A stretch of 64,000 nt of DNA, taken from Prolixibacteraceae bacterium. GTDB lineage: Bacteria; Bacteroidota; Bacteroidia; Bacteroidales; Prolixibacteraceae. A program made the position numbers and the translations under genes. How positions within the stretch are numbered: position 1 is the stretch's first letter; each line of letters begins with the position of its first letter. Shown here one piece after another: positions 7,726 to 16,316 of the stretch. The stretch is from positions 32,300 to 96,299 of the forward strand of contig JANXYV010000045.1 of NCBI GenBank assembly GCA_025355875.1, written 5' to 3'. The notes below the pieces were generated by a model. The model saw nothing but the letters and a program-made list of their open reading frames with translations, was not told the origin of the DNA and made no database searches.

Positions 7726-8244
7726 ATGATAAAAAACCCAAAATTCACTCCAAAACCACAGGTTACCATTTCGCTTGAGCCCATTTTGGAAGCTTTCCTC
7801 CGGTTTGTTTTTAAAACACCCGCCGATCAGGAGGCCATCAACATCAACATTCAAAAGGATCTGGGTAAACTAATACACTCTCACGTTCACTCCTCTCATT
7901 GTTTCAGGAAAAGTCCTTCTTTACTAAATCCGGTTACCGTTATTTTACCGGTGAATAAAATAAATCATCACGGAGTTCTAACCGGGTTTCTGTGGATTGA
8001 TGACTGGGGCATTCAGAAAATTGAAAATGCTGTTGAATACGAATATAAAAAGTGGATCGACCGCAGGTTTGAAAACGGATATCGGAAGAACCACAAACAA
8101 AAGGCAATTATAGAAGCAATTTTGAGAGGCCTGAATGTGAGAAACAATTGCGCCAATTTCGATGCAATTAAAAAAATTGACTACCGAAACGTGAGAAAAG
8201 AAGAAGAATTGCGTTTTGAAGCGTTGTTAGAGCCTGAATATTAG
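7726..8244 (+). CDS. Hypothetical phage protein
   Basis: 172 residues, first gene of the morphogenesis region after the AT-rich gap. It has a mixed N-terminal part (KPQVTISLEPILEAFLRFVF) and a charged C-terminal half (EYEYKKWIDRRFENGYRKNH). A helix-turn-helix is possible near NHKQKAIIEAILRGLNV, which would suit a late-gene regulator, but I cannot assign a family. Confidence 0.65.
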   Translation: MIKNPKFTPKPQVTISLEPILEAFLRFVFKTPADQEAININIQKDLGKLIHSHVHSSHCFRKSPSLLNPVTVILPVNKINHHGVLTGFLWIDDWGIQKIENAVEYEYKKWIDRRFENGYRKNHKQKAIIEAILRGLNVRNNCANFDAIKKIDYRNVRKEEELRFEALLEPEY

Positions 8245-8308
8245 ATCAATATAAAATTATTTAATCCTTTTTGTAAAAAAAGGATGCAAAAACGATTAAA
8301 AAACAGCC

Positions 8309-8695
8309 ATGAACAGCGCAGTAATTACAAATATTGAGTACCGGTTACCAGGTGACCAGGAATTCATCAGTATTGATTTTATTCCGGAGTCGGGAAAATT
8401 CAATGAAGAGCCGAAACGGACCAGTTCCGGAATAGTTTATAACACAACGGTTGATTTCAATATTGCCGGATTGACTGTTATTGTTGATGAACTGATAAAA
8501 AAACTCCAAAACCGAAAAGCGTATTTTAAAATTACCGATTCAACCGGCTTAATTTTTTGTGTTGGTACCGAAATTTTTCCGGCACGGCTTTCAGCTAAAT
8601 CGGCGCTGGATGGTTCGCCAGGAGCATTCAGGGGCTACCGCTGTACAATTGTTCAAAATTCTACAACCGGATGCATAGTTATGGAATTGATTTGA
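8309..8695 (+). CDS. Hypothetical phage protein, possible head component
   Basis: 128 residues, mostly beta-type sequence, starting MNSAVITNIEYRLPG. No membrane segment. It lies directly before the head protease and may be a minor structural protein or tube-like subunit. The assignment rests on position only. Confidence 0.7.
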   Translation: MNSAVITNIEYRLPGDQEFISIDFIPESGKFNEEPKRTSSGIVYNTTVDFNIAGLTVIVDELIKKLQNRKAYFKITDSTGLIFCVGTEIFPARLSAKSALDGSPGAFRGYRCTIVQNSTTGCIVMELI

Positions 8696-8762
8696 GATCA
8701 AAGTCCTTTATTTAGCCTCACTTCTATTGTAAAGTTGTAATGTGAATTTAAGCATTGCAACT

Positions 8763-9827
8763 ATGCCCAAAAAGTATTATTCAGTCCAAAACAAAACTTC
8801 AGATTCGGTTGATATTCTGATTTACGGCGTTATCGGCGAAAGCTGGTACCAGGAATCAGTTACAGCAAGGCAATTTATTGCCGATCTGAAATCGTTGGAG
8901 AAAGATTATAAGCGGATCAACGTCCGGATCAATTCTCCGGGCGGATCTGTTTGGGACGGATTTGCCATTTTCAATGCTCTCCGCAATTCTACGACCGAAA
9001 TTCACCTTTACAATGATGGCCTATGCGCTTCAATGGCTTTCGTAATTCTTGAAAGTATTCCTAAAAAAAATATCCATTGGGCTGACAATGCTCTTGGAAT
9101 GGTTCATAGTGCCAGTACCGGAGCCTGGGGAAATGTACAGGACATTGAGCAGGTTTTAGAAATGCTTAAGAAGGTTGATGAAAGCTTAATTACTTGTCTG
9201 GAAACTAATGGATCAAAAACAAAAGATGAAATAAGAACTACTTATTTCGATTATAAAGACCATTTTTTAAATGCCGAAGAAGCTTTATCTGAAGGCTTTA
9301 CAGGTGTGATTGAAAAGGGAAGCCTTAAGGTTTCGGACAAAATTACCTCGTTAACTCACGACCAGGTAATTGATCAATTTAACAAGATGGTTAAGAACAG
9401 AACCATATTAGACAAATGGTTCTCAAATGCGTACGATTTATTCTCACCAAATTCAGAAATAGATATGGACATTAAAGTACTCGCGAAAGCCTGCGGGTTG
9501 TCTGATAAGGCAACTGAACAGGAAGTTCTCGACTGGATCGAAGAACATGGTAAGCCGGTTGATGAAGCCGGGGAAACCGAAGAAACTGAAGAAGTGGAAG
9601 AAACCGAAGAGGAAGAAACCACCGAAGAAACTGAAGAGCTTGATCCAAAAGATCAGGAGATTGCAGACCTTAAAGCACAGTTGGCCGCTAAAAACAAAGC
9701 CCCTGGAGCTAAAGATAAAAAGGTAGTTAAACCTACCGATTCGAAATCTACTGCTGTAAAAGATTCTTTCAAAACCTACTCGGATGCGAAAGCCACATTT
9801 GATGCAGTGAATGACCTCTTTAAATAA
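8763..9827 (+). CDS. Phage head maturation protease, ClpP-like, with acidic C-terminus
   Basis: 354 residues from the ATG at 8763; an in-frame GTG at 8742 is the alternative start. ClpP/SppA-type serine protease expected to process the procapsid. The fold signature RINSPGGSVWDGFAIFNAL is followed by the nucleophile Ser90 in GLCASMAF, His115 in MVHSAST, and probable Asp166 in YKDHFLNAEEALSEG, in the order of ClpP enzymes. A strongly acidic Glu/Thr-rich tract (about residues 258-300) and a basic tail follow. A protease-scaffold fusion is likely because no separate scaffold gene precedes the capsid gene, which starts 18 bases downstream. Confidence 0.9.
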   Translation: MPKKYYSVQNKTSDSVDILIYGVIGESWYQESVTARQFIADLKSLEKDYKRINVRINSPGGSVWDGFAIFNALRNSTTEIHLYNDGLCASMAFVILESIPKKNIHWADNALGMVHSASTGAWGNVQDIEQVLEMLKKVDESLITCLETNGSKTKDEIRTTYFDYKDHFLNAEEALSEGFTGVIEKGSLKVSDKITSLTHDQVIDQFNKMVKNRTILDKWFSNAYDLFSPNSEIDMDIKVLAKACGLSDKATEQEVLDWIEEHGKPVDEAGETEETEEVEETEEEETTEETEELDPKDQEIADLKAQLAAKNKAPGAKDKKVVKPTDSKSTAVKDSFKTYSDAKATFDAVNDLFK

Positions 9828-9845
9828 TCTCTAAAAATTTTAGAT

Positions 9846-10817
9846 ATGCCTACTGTATCACATGTTGAACTGAACAAAGCAGCCCAGAAGTTTCGGAAGG
9901 AGCTGCTTATTATGGCAGTGCTTGGATTGGCTGACACCCTCCAGCACATGACCTTGCGCACTGGCGTTCGCTACAAAGAAACCGTTGGTGAATTGAGCGG
10001 ACCTGTTGAATTGATGCCATACACCGGCCTTCTGGAAAACGATGGCTATGAAGAAGATGGAATCGCCATCGCTGGACGTGATCTGGAAACTTTCCTGGGT
10101 CAGGCCGTTAAGTATTTTGATCCGAATACCTTGATTTCGTCGCTCTACGGAGCTGCTGTGACCAAAGGATCTGGTTTGGAAACCCTGGACATCAACCAAG
10201 CCATTTTGACTTTGATGATGCGCAAAATTTCCGGCGGACTGAATAAGTCGATTTTTAACGGTGTGCGCAATGCTGCCGGTAAAACAACCTCTACCCTGTT
10301 CAATGGGTTCGATAAAATCACTGCCCTCGAAATTGCCGGTGGTGGTGTTGCCGTGGCAAAAAACAACCTGTTCGAATTTTCGGCAGCCATCGATAAGACG
10401 AATGCACTTGATGCCTTGAAGGCCATCGACCGCGCTTGCTCGGATGAGTTGAAATCTGAAGCCCGTAAAATCCTCATGCCCTGGGAAGTATACAATGCCT
10501 ACAACGATGATTACCAAATCACCGTTGGTTCAGCGCCTTACAACAAGGAATTTCAGAAAACCTTCCTTGAAGGCTCGAACAATATGTGTGAGTTGGTTCC
10601 GCTTATTGGCAAAAAAGATGCTCCATACCTCCAGATTACAACCAAAGAGAATTCGCTTGTTGGCGTTAATCAGGTTGGTGAAGAAGAAAAAATTGAAGTG
10701 CGCAGGGGAGACAATCCTTTCAAACTTCAGTTTGTAACTACGATGTTCTTCGGAACTCAGTTTGAAACCATCAGCCCTGAAAAACTCATGGTTGGTAAAT
10801 TTCATGTAGGAGCATAG
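9846..10817 (+). CDS. Major capsid protein
   Basis: 323 residues. Assigned as the major capsid protein by size, composition and position directly after the protease-scaffold gene. It ends in a beta-rich region (LQFVTTMFFGTQFETISPEKL), typical of the final strand region of HK97-fold shells in Bacteroidota phages. Codon use is smooth and the coding bias is strong, in keeping with a highly expressed protein. It starts 18 bases after the protease gene. No motif proves the fold; a structure prediction would. Confidence 0.85.
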   Translation: MPTVSHVELNKAAQKFRKELLIMAVLGLADTLQHMTLRTGVRYKETVGELSGPVELMPYTGLLENDGYEEDGIAIAGRDLETFLGQAVKYFDPNTLISSLYGAAVTKGSGLETLDINQAILTLMMRKISGGLNKSIFNGVRNAAGKTTSTLFNGFDKITALEIAGGGVAVAKNNLFEFSAAIDKTNALDALKAIDRACSDELKSEARKILMPWEVYNAYNDDYQITVGSAPYNKEFQKTFLEGSNNMCELVPLIGKKDAPYLQITTKENSLVGVNQVGEEEKIEVRRGDNPFKLQFVTTMFFGTQFETISPEKLMVGKFHVGA

Positions 10818-10820
10818 ACC

Positions 10821-11381
10821 ATGTCAGATAATTTTTCAAACTTAGACTGGGTTGACGGGCAAGTGTCTGTCCCTGGTATTTACCCGGTACTTTACTACAC
10901 CTCCAAGAATTCAATTACTGGTTGGCCACAGTTTGCAGCAGATCCTGCAACTCCTGCAGCTGCGGTAACACTGGCCGGTGACTTTACTTTGGATGCGCTG
11001 AAGAAGTGGAAACGGGTTAACTGTATTGATTTGGAAAGTGAACCAACTTCGGAACAGCAAGGCGAAGTACGTTGTAAAACGTATGCAAACAAGCTGAAAG
11101 TGGTTGTTTCATTGACTAACGAAGAAGCTACCGCAATGGCTAAAGAAGCTGCAAATACTGATTTGGTTTGGTTATTTCAGGAACGCGATTCGGGAAAATT
11201 CCGGGTTGCCGGATCTGAAAAATTCATGACCATTACCAAGGTTACTCTGAATATTGGTAGTTCGCCAACTTCCAAAAAAGGTTGTACCATTGAAATTGAG
11301 GCTGTGGATGTATGTCCATTCCCATTCTACGATGGGTTGATTACTGATGACGACGGGATTGTTAATCCGGCTGATGGATAG
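10821..11381 (+). CDS. Putative tail tube or head decoration protein
   Basis: 186 residues, three bases after the capsid gene and followed by a strong terminator. Beta-rich, soluble, with VDVCPFPFYDGLITDDDGI near the C-terminus. By size and position it could be a decoration protein or tail tube subunit; no diagnostic motif is visible. Confidence 0.75.
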   Translation: MSDNFSNLDWVDGQVSVPGIYPVLYYTSKNSITGWPQFAADPATPAAAVTLAGDFTLDALKKWKRVNCIDLESEPTSEQQGEVRCKTYANKLKVVVSLTNEEATAMAKEAANTDLVWLFQERDSGKFRVAGSEKFMTITKVTLNIGSSPTSKKGCTIEIEAVDVCPFPFYDGLITDDDGIVNPADG

Positions 11382-11400
11382 TAACCAAAACTTATATCTG

Positions 11401-11432
11401 AAAAGGCAGGTCTTAGGATCTGCCTTTTCTTT
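11401..11432 (+). terminator. Terminator after capsid operon
   Basis: AAAAGGCAG-GTC-TTAG-GAT-CTGCCTTTT hairpin followed by CTTTTC, 19 bases after the stop of the preceding gene. Confidence 0.8.
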
Positions 11433-11440
11433 TCCCGGTA

Positions 11441-11490
11441 ACTGAGCGTTCGACTGAGCTTACGCCGAAGTCCTGTCGAAGTTTGTCCTT
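11441..11490 (+). repeat. Family A palindromic repeat, intergenic
   Basis: Contains TTCGACTGAGCTTACGCCGA and TCCTGTCGAAG, diverged arms of the family A element, between a terminator and the next gene. Confidence 0.55.
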
Positions 11491-11532
11491 CGCTGGTAAT
11501 TACCGGACAACTACCTTCAAAATAAAAAAGTT

Positions 11533-12384
11533 ATGGAACTAAAAGCATGGTTTGAAGAAAAGGATTACGGAATTGGCGTAGCTCTGTTTGGCCAATTATC
11601 GAAAAACAGGATTTTGTATCAAAACCTGAGCCGGAAGCACAATCCGGAAAAGCTGGAGTATGAACTTCGGAAAATTGCCAAAGAAAAAGGCATTACAATC
11701 GAAGAACCCACTTCGACAAGCTCAGTGGTCGAAGCTGCGGTGGCTGAGTCTATCGAAGCCCATAGCGACCAGGTGATTGACCTGATGAATGCTGATCAGA
11801 AACCTGATGATCTGGTAAAAGAAAAGCTGGATGAACTTGAGTCAGGTGCTGATGAGATTGTTGCTGATAAGATTTCTGAATTTGAATCACAGGTTGAAGA
11901 AATCATGTCGGGCAAACTGGAAGTGATCCGCAATGGCCGAAAAGTTAAGTTAGAAGATCTATCTACCGAAATGCAAGCCCGTTGGAATCAGAATAAAGAT
12001 TCGTACAAAGAAATCCGCGTACTTCATGAAAAACTGAAGCTGATGGAGAATGCCACTCCGGAAGACCGACAACCTTTGACTCAACGCATATGCGACCTTG
12101 ATGATCAGATTCGGGATAATTGGGCTGAAATTGATGCTTGGGTAAAAGAACCCACTTCGACAAGCTCAGTGGGCGATGCTCCGGTGATCGACTACAAACG
12201 TATACTGGCAAACCGGAAATACATCAGTACTAACCTGAAGAAATTACCGGAACAAACCGATCCGGTTAAATCGGCTCAGGTTGTTGCTGAACTTCAGAAA
12301 CGTTTCGATGAAATTAAAGCTTCAGGAGAAGCCGTTTCTTCTGAAACGATTGAAGAACTTACGAAAGCCGGTGTAAAATGCTAG
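11533..12384 (+). CDS. Hypothetical phage protein with two in-frame repeat insertions
   Basis: 283 residues. The N-terminal 55 residues (MELKAWFEEKDYGIGVALFG onward) resemble small Bacteroidota phage proteins of unknown role. The rest is acidic and helical, probably coiled coil. Two family A palindromic elements lie in frame and add EPTSTSSVVEAAVAESIEA near residue 57 and EPTSTSSVGDAP near residue 206. The 25-base segment starting GAACCCACTTCGACAAGCTC is identical in the two. The gene overlaps the next one by seven bases. It lies between capsid and terminase genes, so a packaging or scaffold function is conceivable, but nothing in the sequence shows it. Confidence 0.8.
   Translation: MELKAWFEEKDYGIGVALFGQLSKNRILYQNLSRKHNPEKLEYELRKIAKEKGITIEEPTSTSSVVEAAVAESIEAHSDQVIDLMNADQKPDDLVKEKLDELESGADEIVADKISEFESQVEEIMSGKLEVIRNGRKVKLEDLSTEMQARWNQNKDSYKEIRVLHEKLKLMENATPEDRQPLTQRICDLDDQIRDNWAEIDAWVKEPTSTSSVGDAPVIDYKRILANRKYISTNLKKLPEQTDPVKSAQVVAELQKRFDEIKASGEAVSSETIEELTKAGVKC
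11704..11760 (+). repeat. Family A palindromic repeat, in-frame inside a CDS
   Basis: Arms CTTCGACAAGCTCAG and CTGAGTCTATCGAAG are near-perfect reverse complements around a short loop. It is translated as part of the 11533-12384 protein. Confidence 0.8.
12148..12175 (+). repeat. Family A palindromic repeat, half copy in-frame inside a CDS
   Basis: Repeats exactly the first 25 bases of the copy at 11704 (starting GAACCCACTTCGACAAGCTC) but the right arm is lost. In frame in the same gene. Confidence 0.75.
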
Positions 12385-12887
12385 AAAACGTCCGGCGACT
12401 CATTAAACCTTTGGCCTGCTCGAAAGTGCAGGCCTATTTTTCATCCGAATTTCAGCTTTATCACTTGCTTGAGTTTATCCTGGAACAAACCGGATCGGCA
12501 AACCTGGTACTGACTACTTTTTCAGTATCGGAAGAGTTTGTGAGAAAGCTGGTCCAGATGAAAAATAGTGGTTTAATCAGTTGCCTGGCGATCGTAGCCG
12601 ATCACCGTACAGCGGTAAAAGCACTTCGGTTAACGTTGTTCACCAACAACATTTCCGAAGAGCTTTTATTGGGCAATAACCACGCTAAGGTTCTGCTGAT
12701 TCAGAATAAGGACTGGAAAGTATCGGTTGTAACCAGTCAGAACCAAACGCGTGGAAATCGGATAGAATGTGGAATGATCTGTACTTTGCCTGAAATTTAT
12801 GATGATCTGTTAAGTGATGTTCAGAGAGAACAAAAGAAAATGATTGATGCCAATGCCATATTCGCCGGAACAACTGGAGAAGATTAA
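12378..12887 (+). CDS. PLD-like (single HKD) protein
   Basis: 169 residues. The C-terminal half carries a phospholipase-D-superfamily half-site: NNHAKVLLIQ gives the HxK pair, and SQNQTRGNRIECGMI matches the Asn/Glu part that follows in PLD-like nucleases. The N-terminal half (LVLTTFSVSEEFVRKLVQM) matches the preceding Rossmann-like strand. One HKD site implies a dimeric enzyme. It sits between a coiled-coil protein and the terminase genes, overlapping both. A DNA-processing role during packaging or superinfection control is inferred, not shown. Confidence 0.75.
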   Translation: MLENVRRLIKPLACSKVQAYFSSEFQLYHLLEFILEQTGSANLVLTTFSVSEEFVRKLVQMKNSGLISCLAIVADHRTAVKALRLTLFTNNISEELLLGNNHAKVLLIQNKDWKVSVVTSQNQTRGNRIECGMICTLPEIYDDLLSDVQREQKKMIDANAIFAGTTGED

Positions 12888-13128
12888 AGAACTCGCCTCA
12901 CAACTGATGCGCCCGGATCATATTGCTTTGTTGCTTGAGGTAGATCCGGAAGAGTTCAAACGAAAAATAAAGCACAAAGGCAGTGATGTTTACCGGGCTT
13001 ATGAAACCGGAAAAGCTGAAACGATACTGGAGCTTAGAAAACAAGAAATCAAACTGGCAAAACTTGGTAGCCCGTTGGCGGTTGACATGGTTCACCGCTT
13101 CATAGTTGACCAGGAAGAAAATGAATAA
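12847..13128 (+). CDS. Putative small DNA-binding protein of packaging module
   Basis: About 93 residues from the ATG at 12847; a second ATG at 12853 is equally plausible. The segment RPDHIALLLEVDPEEFKRKI looks like a helix-turn-helix of the type seen in terminase small subunits. The gene overlaps its neighbours on both sides. It could be the small terminase or a partner of the next gene. Confidence 0.7.
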   Translation: MPMPYSPEQLEKIKELASQLMRPDHIALLLEVDPEEFKRKIKHKGSDVYRAYETGKAETILELRKQEIKLAKLGSPLAVDMVHRFIVDQEENE

Positions 13129-13723
13129 TATGCCACGCCCATCGACTTTAGACAATTGCAGTAAGTATCTGTACACTGATATCGATCAGGTACCGGTAAC
13201 CTACCAGGAGCGAATAAAGCGCATCAGGGTAGGTTATACGCATTGGTATGAATTCCCTACTAAAACCATCCCAGATATTCGGGACCATCTAATGAATGAA
13301 TTCGATATTGCAAGGACGACTGCATATGAAGATATCGAGATTATTAAAATACTATTAGGCAATATCAAAAACCCCGAAAAGGAATGGATCAGATACCAGG
13401 TTAATGCCATGTGTGATGCCGCCTTTAAAATGGCCAAAAAGCAAAAAGATCCCAAAGCCATGGTTATGGCAGCCGATAAAAAAGGTAAATATAATTTGGT
13501 TGATAAACCGAGTGTTGATCCACTTCCATTTGATGAAATAGCAACGCAGCAATTTGAGCCTACCGATGATCCTACGGTACTTGGACTAAAGAAAGATCCG
13601 GAGATAAGGGAAAAGAAGCGCAAAATGCTTGAAAAGTATATGAACGATATTGAGATAATTGATGTGCCTTACGAAGAAATGATAAAAGATGCCAGCGATA
13701 CCGAAGAAACAGATATACTTTAA
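13121..13723 (+). CDS. Putative terminase small subunit
   Basis: About 200 residues directly upstream of, and overlapping, the large terminase gene. An N-terminal helix-turn-helix-like region (DIRDHLMNEFDIARTTAYED) and a basic middle (AAFKMAKKQKDPKAM) fit a DNA-recognising small subunit. The C-terminus is acidic. Start chosen at ATG 13121; ATG 13130 is an alternative. Confidence 0.72.
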   Translation: MNNMPRPSTLDNCSKYLYTDIDQVPVTYQERIKRIRVGYTHWYEFPTKTIPDIRDHLMNEFDIARTTAYEDIEIIKILLGNIKNPEKEWIRYQVNAMCDAAFKMAKKQKDPKAMVMAADKKGKYNLVDKPSVDPLPFDEIATQQFEPTDDPTVLGLKKDPEIREKKRKMLEKYMNDIEIIDVPYEEMIKDASDTEETDIL

Positions 13724-15317
13724 TGATCCACAACTGGAGTTCATGTATACCGGAGCGCACACTTCAGTGATAGCCGGTGGCCGTCGTTTAGGTAAATCAC
13801 ATGGATTCGCTGCACCGTTCATTTTAAGAAACGTTCAGTCCATGCCGCGTTCAACGGGTGCAATTGTCGGTAGTACTTATCTGCAGATCCTGTCCAGAAC
13901 ATTGCCGGGTACTCTTCAGGCGCTGGAGATGTTCGGTTACAAACGTGACGTTCATTACTATATTGGTCATAAGCCTGATCCAAAAGTTAATTTTCAAAAG
14001 CCAATCATAGATCCTGCAAGCTATGAACATGCAATGATTTGGTATAATGGCACAATAGTCCGGTTTATAACCCAGGATCGACCTGGATCTTCCAACTCAT
14101 TAACCCTCGATTGGCTTTCACTCGATGAAGCTAAATTCCTGAAATTTCAGAAGCTGAAGGAAGAAACATTCCCGGCCAATGGAGGGTTCAAAGGTCATTT
14201 TGGGAATTGTCCGCATCATCATGGTATGCTGATCATTTCCGATATGCCAACGACTAAAGCCGGGAGCTGGTTTCTGACCTATAAGGATAAGCAGGATACT
14301 GAACTGATAGAAACCATTCATAGCCTGATTTACGAGCGCTGGGAGGTTCAGCAACGCATGAAACTGGATCCAAAACCGTATCACGCAACCTATCTGCGTG
14401 AACTCGATATTGCCCTGGCTAAACTTCGAAGTGTAGCTGTTTATTACCGTGAATGGTCCAGTATTGAAAATTTGTTGCTCCTGGGTGAGCGATACATCAA
14501 ACAAATGAAGCGGGATCTTCCGCCACTCGTATTCCAAACCTCGATACTTTGCAAGAAGATCAACAATCAGAAGGATAACTTCTATGCAGCAATGTCTGAA
14601 GCTGTTCACTACTACGATTGCTTTGATAACAGTTATCTGGATAGTCTTGATTATAAATATACTGACAAGAATGACAATTGCCTTCAGGATGGCGACCTAG
14701 ATAGAGATAAACCCATTTGCATAGCATTTGATTACAATGCAAACATCAATTGGCTCGTATGTGGGCAACGTCAGGGAGTAAAGATGAAGACACTGAAGTC
14801 ATTCTATGTGAAGTATGAACGAAAGGTTCGGGAGCTGGTTCAGGACTTCTGCAATTACTATCGATATCACAATAAACGTGAGGTCATCTACTACTATGAT
14901 AACACCGCACTTGGCACTAACTATGCCGTTGGCGACGATGACTTTGCATCTGTTATTTGCTCAGAGTTTGAGCGGCTTGGATGGTCTGTTAACCGGGTAC
15001 ACCTTGGTAACCCTATGCCACACAAGGATAAACACATGATGATCTTTCAGGCAATGAAGGGACAGCGTTGGCTGTTCCCATTGTTTAATAAGCCAAACAA
15101 TGAAGCTCTTCTCTTGGCGATGGAATCAACAGGCATCCGCATTGGTGCTGATGGATTCAAGAAAGATAAGTCAGGAGAGAAGCTATCCGAATCTGAAGAA
15201 GATTTGCTTCAGCATCGCACCGATGGAACTGATGCCTGGGATACCCTGTTCATAGGCATGAATAAGTTTGCTGTCAACGATGAGTATGATGATTCAATCA
15301 TCAGCATCTTCGGGTAA
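13689..15317 (+). CDS. Terminase large subunit
   Basis: 542 residues; packaging motor ATPase and nuclease. Walker A is GGRRLGKS at residues 30-37 and Walker B is LTLDWLSLDEAKF around 139-150. A C-terminal RNase-H-like nuclease is indicated by CIAFDYNANINWLVC around 345 (first Asp), YYYDNTAL around 401, and GTDAWDTLF near 515 (last Asp). Length is normal for the family. The start ATG overlaps the small-subunit gene by 35 bases. Unusually, it lies downstream of the capsid genes and is separated from the portal gene by nearly 5 kb of cargo genes. Confidence 0.95.
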   Translation: MPAIPKKQIYFNDPQLEFMYTGAHTSVIAGGRRLGKSHGFAAPFILRNVQSMPRSTGAIVGSTYLQILSRTLPGTLQALEMFGYKRDVHYYIGHKPDPKVNFQKPIIDPASYEHAMIWYNGTIVRFITQDRPGSSNSLTLDWLSLDEAKFLKFQKLKEETFPANGGFKGHFGNCPHHHGMLIISDMPTTKAGSWFLTYKDKQDTELIETIHSLIYERWEVQQRMKLDPKPYHATYLRELDIALAKLRSVAVYYREWSSIENLLLLGERYIKQMKRDLPPLVFQTSILCKKINNQKDNFYAAMSEAVHYYDCFDNSYLDSLDYKYTDKNDNCLQDGDLDRDKPICIAFDYNANINWLVCGQRQGVKMKTLKSFYVKYERKVRELVQDFCNYYRYHNKREVIYYYDNTALGTNYAVGDDDFASVICSEFERLGWSVNRVHLGNPMPHKDKHMMIFQAMKGQRWLFPLFNKPNNEALLLAMESTGIRIGADGFKKDKSGEKLSESEEDLLQHRTDGTDAWDTLFIGMNKFAVNDEYDDSIISIFG

Positions 15318-15765
15318 TTACCCCCACGCGCACGATCCCACACACCAACCGTCTTATTTAGAATCATTCTAAGCTATTGGCATATTACGGCCTCGGGGGG
15401 GGTGGGTAATTACTTTTTGCGGCTCAGGGCGGTGCAGGGTCTTTATCAAGACAGATCAAACTTTTTGAAAGTTTGAGCAAATTTTTTATTTGATGTTCAA
15501 CAACATAGCGTTTAAATCCCCGGAAATCAATTAAATCAGGCTTAGATAACTTTTTTGATCAAAAAATACAGATCAAAAAACCTAGTTCAAATAAACTGCA
15601 AAATTCAATTAATATTTATCCTAATACTCAATAATTCAATTATTTGCAAAATTTAAACCTATTGCACAGGTCAATAAATTGTTGTAAATTAGTAGTAGAA
15701 AATGAGAGGGAAACCAATCAGATTCGACCCAAATCCATTTTTATTTAACATTTAAAAATTAATTT
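15318..15765. other. Intergenic region with inverted repeats after terminase
   Basis: No gene. The decamers GTAATTACCC (15315-15324) and GGGTAATTAC (15404-15413) are inverted about 80 bases apart, enclosing a TTAGAATCATTCTAA palindrome (15358-15372) and a G8 run. Further on are a TTTTTTGATCAAAAAA palindrome (15551-15566) and a repeat of GATCAAAAAA at 15571. The last 200 bases are AT-rich and probably hold the promoter of the cargo island. No clear terminator T-run follows the terminase gene. Confidence 0.5.
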
Positions 15766-16242
15766 ATGGAATCACAGAAAGTAAATGTGCCAACGGCACA
15801 GAATGGGAAAGCTACACCCAAGCCAGAAACCGCAGTTAAAATGCTGCCAGTTGCAACCGGAAAACCGGAAGCCAAAGAACCAACCCCCGAGGAACTAAAA
15901 AAAGTAATCGAGGACCTGAACAAAAGGCTTTCAGCCATTCCTCAGGATCTTAAAACAAGGGTTGAATATTTCAGCAAGAAAAACGAACTTATTAGGAGAC
16001 TTTCCAAACTGGATGCAGACAAAGAAAGCCTTTCAAAACACCTGGACTACCTTTCAGAAATTGCCACAGCTAACGAGTTTGAAACTGAAGATTTTAATCT
16101 GAATATTGAATTTGGTAACAAGTACAATAAAACCGCTGTGTATACCCTGAAAAACCCGCTTATTATTGGCGAATTGATCAGTTTTATTATTGGTCGTGTA
16201 GATGCAAAAAGGGAAGTATTGAAAAAGGAAATCGAAGCCTAG
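15766..16242 (+). CDS. Hypothetical phage protein, coiled coil
   Basis: 158 residues. A Pro/Lys-rich disordered N-terminus (about 1-45) is followed by a helical, probably coiled-coil region (KKVIEDLNKRLSAIPQDLK onward) and a small C-terminal domain. No family recognised. First gene of the cargo island; ends just before a hairpin. Confidence 0.72.
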   Translation: MESQKVNVPTAQNGKATPKPETAVKMLPVATGKPEAKEPTPEELKKVIEDLNKRLSAIPQDLKTRVEYFSKKNELIRRLSKLDADKESLSKHLDYLSEIATANEFETEDFNLNIEFGNKYNKTAVYTLKNPLIIGELISFIIGRVDAKREVLKKEIEA

Positions 16243-16250
16243 TAAAAACA

Positions 16251-16274
16251 GAAAGGGGGATCCCTCCCCCTTTC
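16251..16274 (+). terminator. Hairpin after 15766 gene
   Basis: GAAAGGGGGA-TCCC-TCCCCCTTTC stem-loop, ten base pairs, but the T-rich tract is delayed by several bases, so termination may be partial. Confidence 0.5.
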
Positions 16275-16316
16275 ACCCAAATTTTTATTTAACATCCAAA
16301 TTAAAATTCAGACATC

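Noticed and set aside
9858..10517. 219-residue minus-strand ORF
   Set aside because: Exactly antisense to the major capsid gene; composition is a mirror of strong coding bias on the plus strand.
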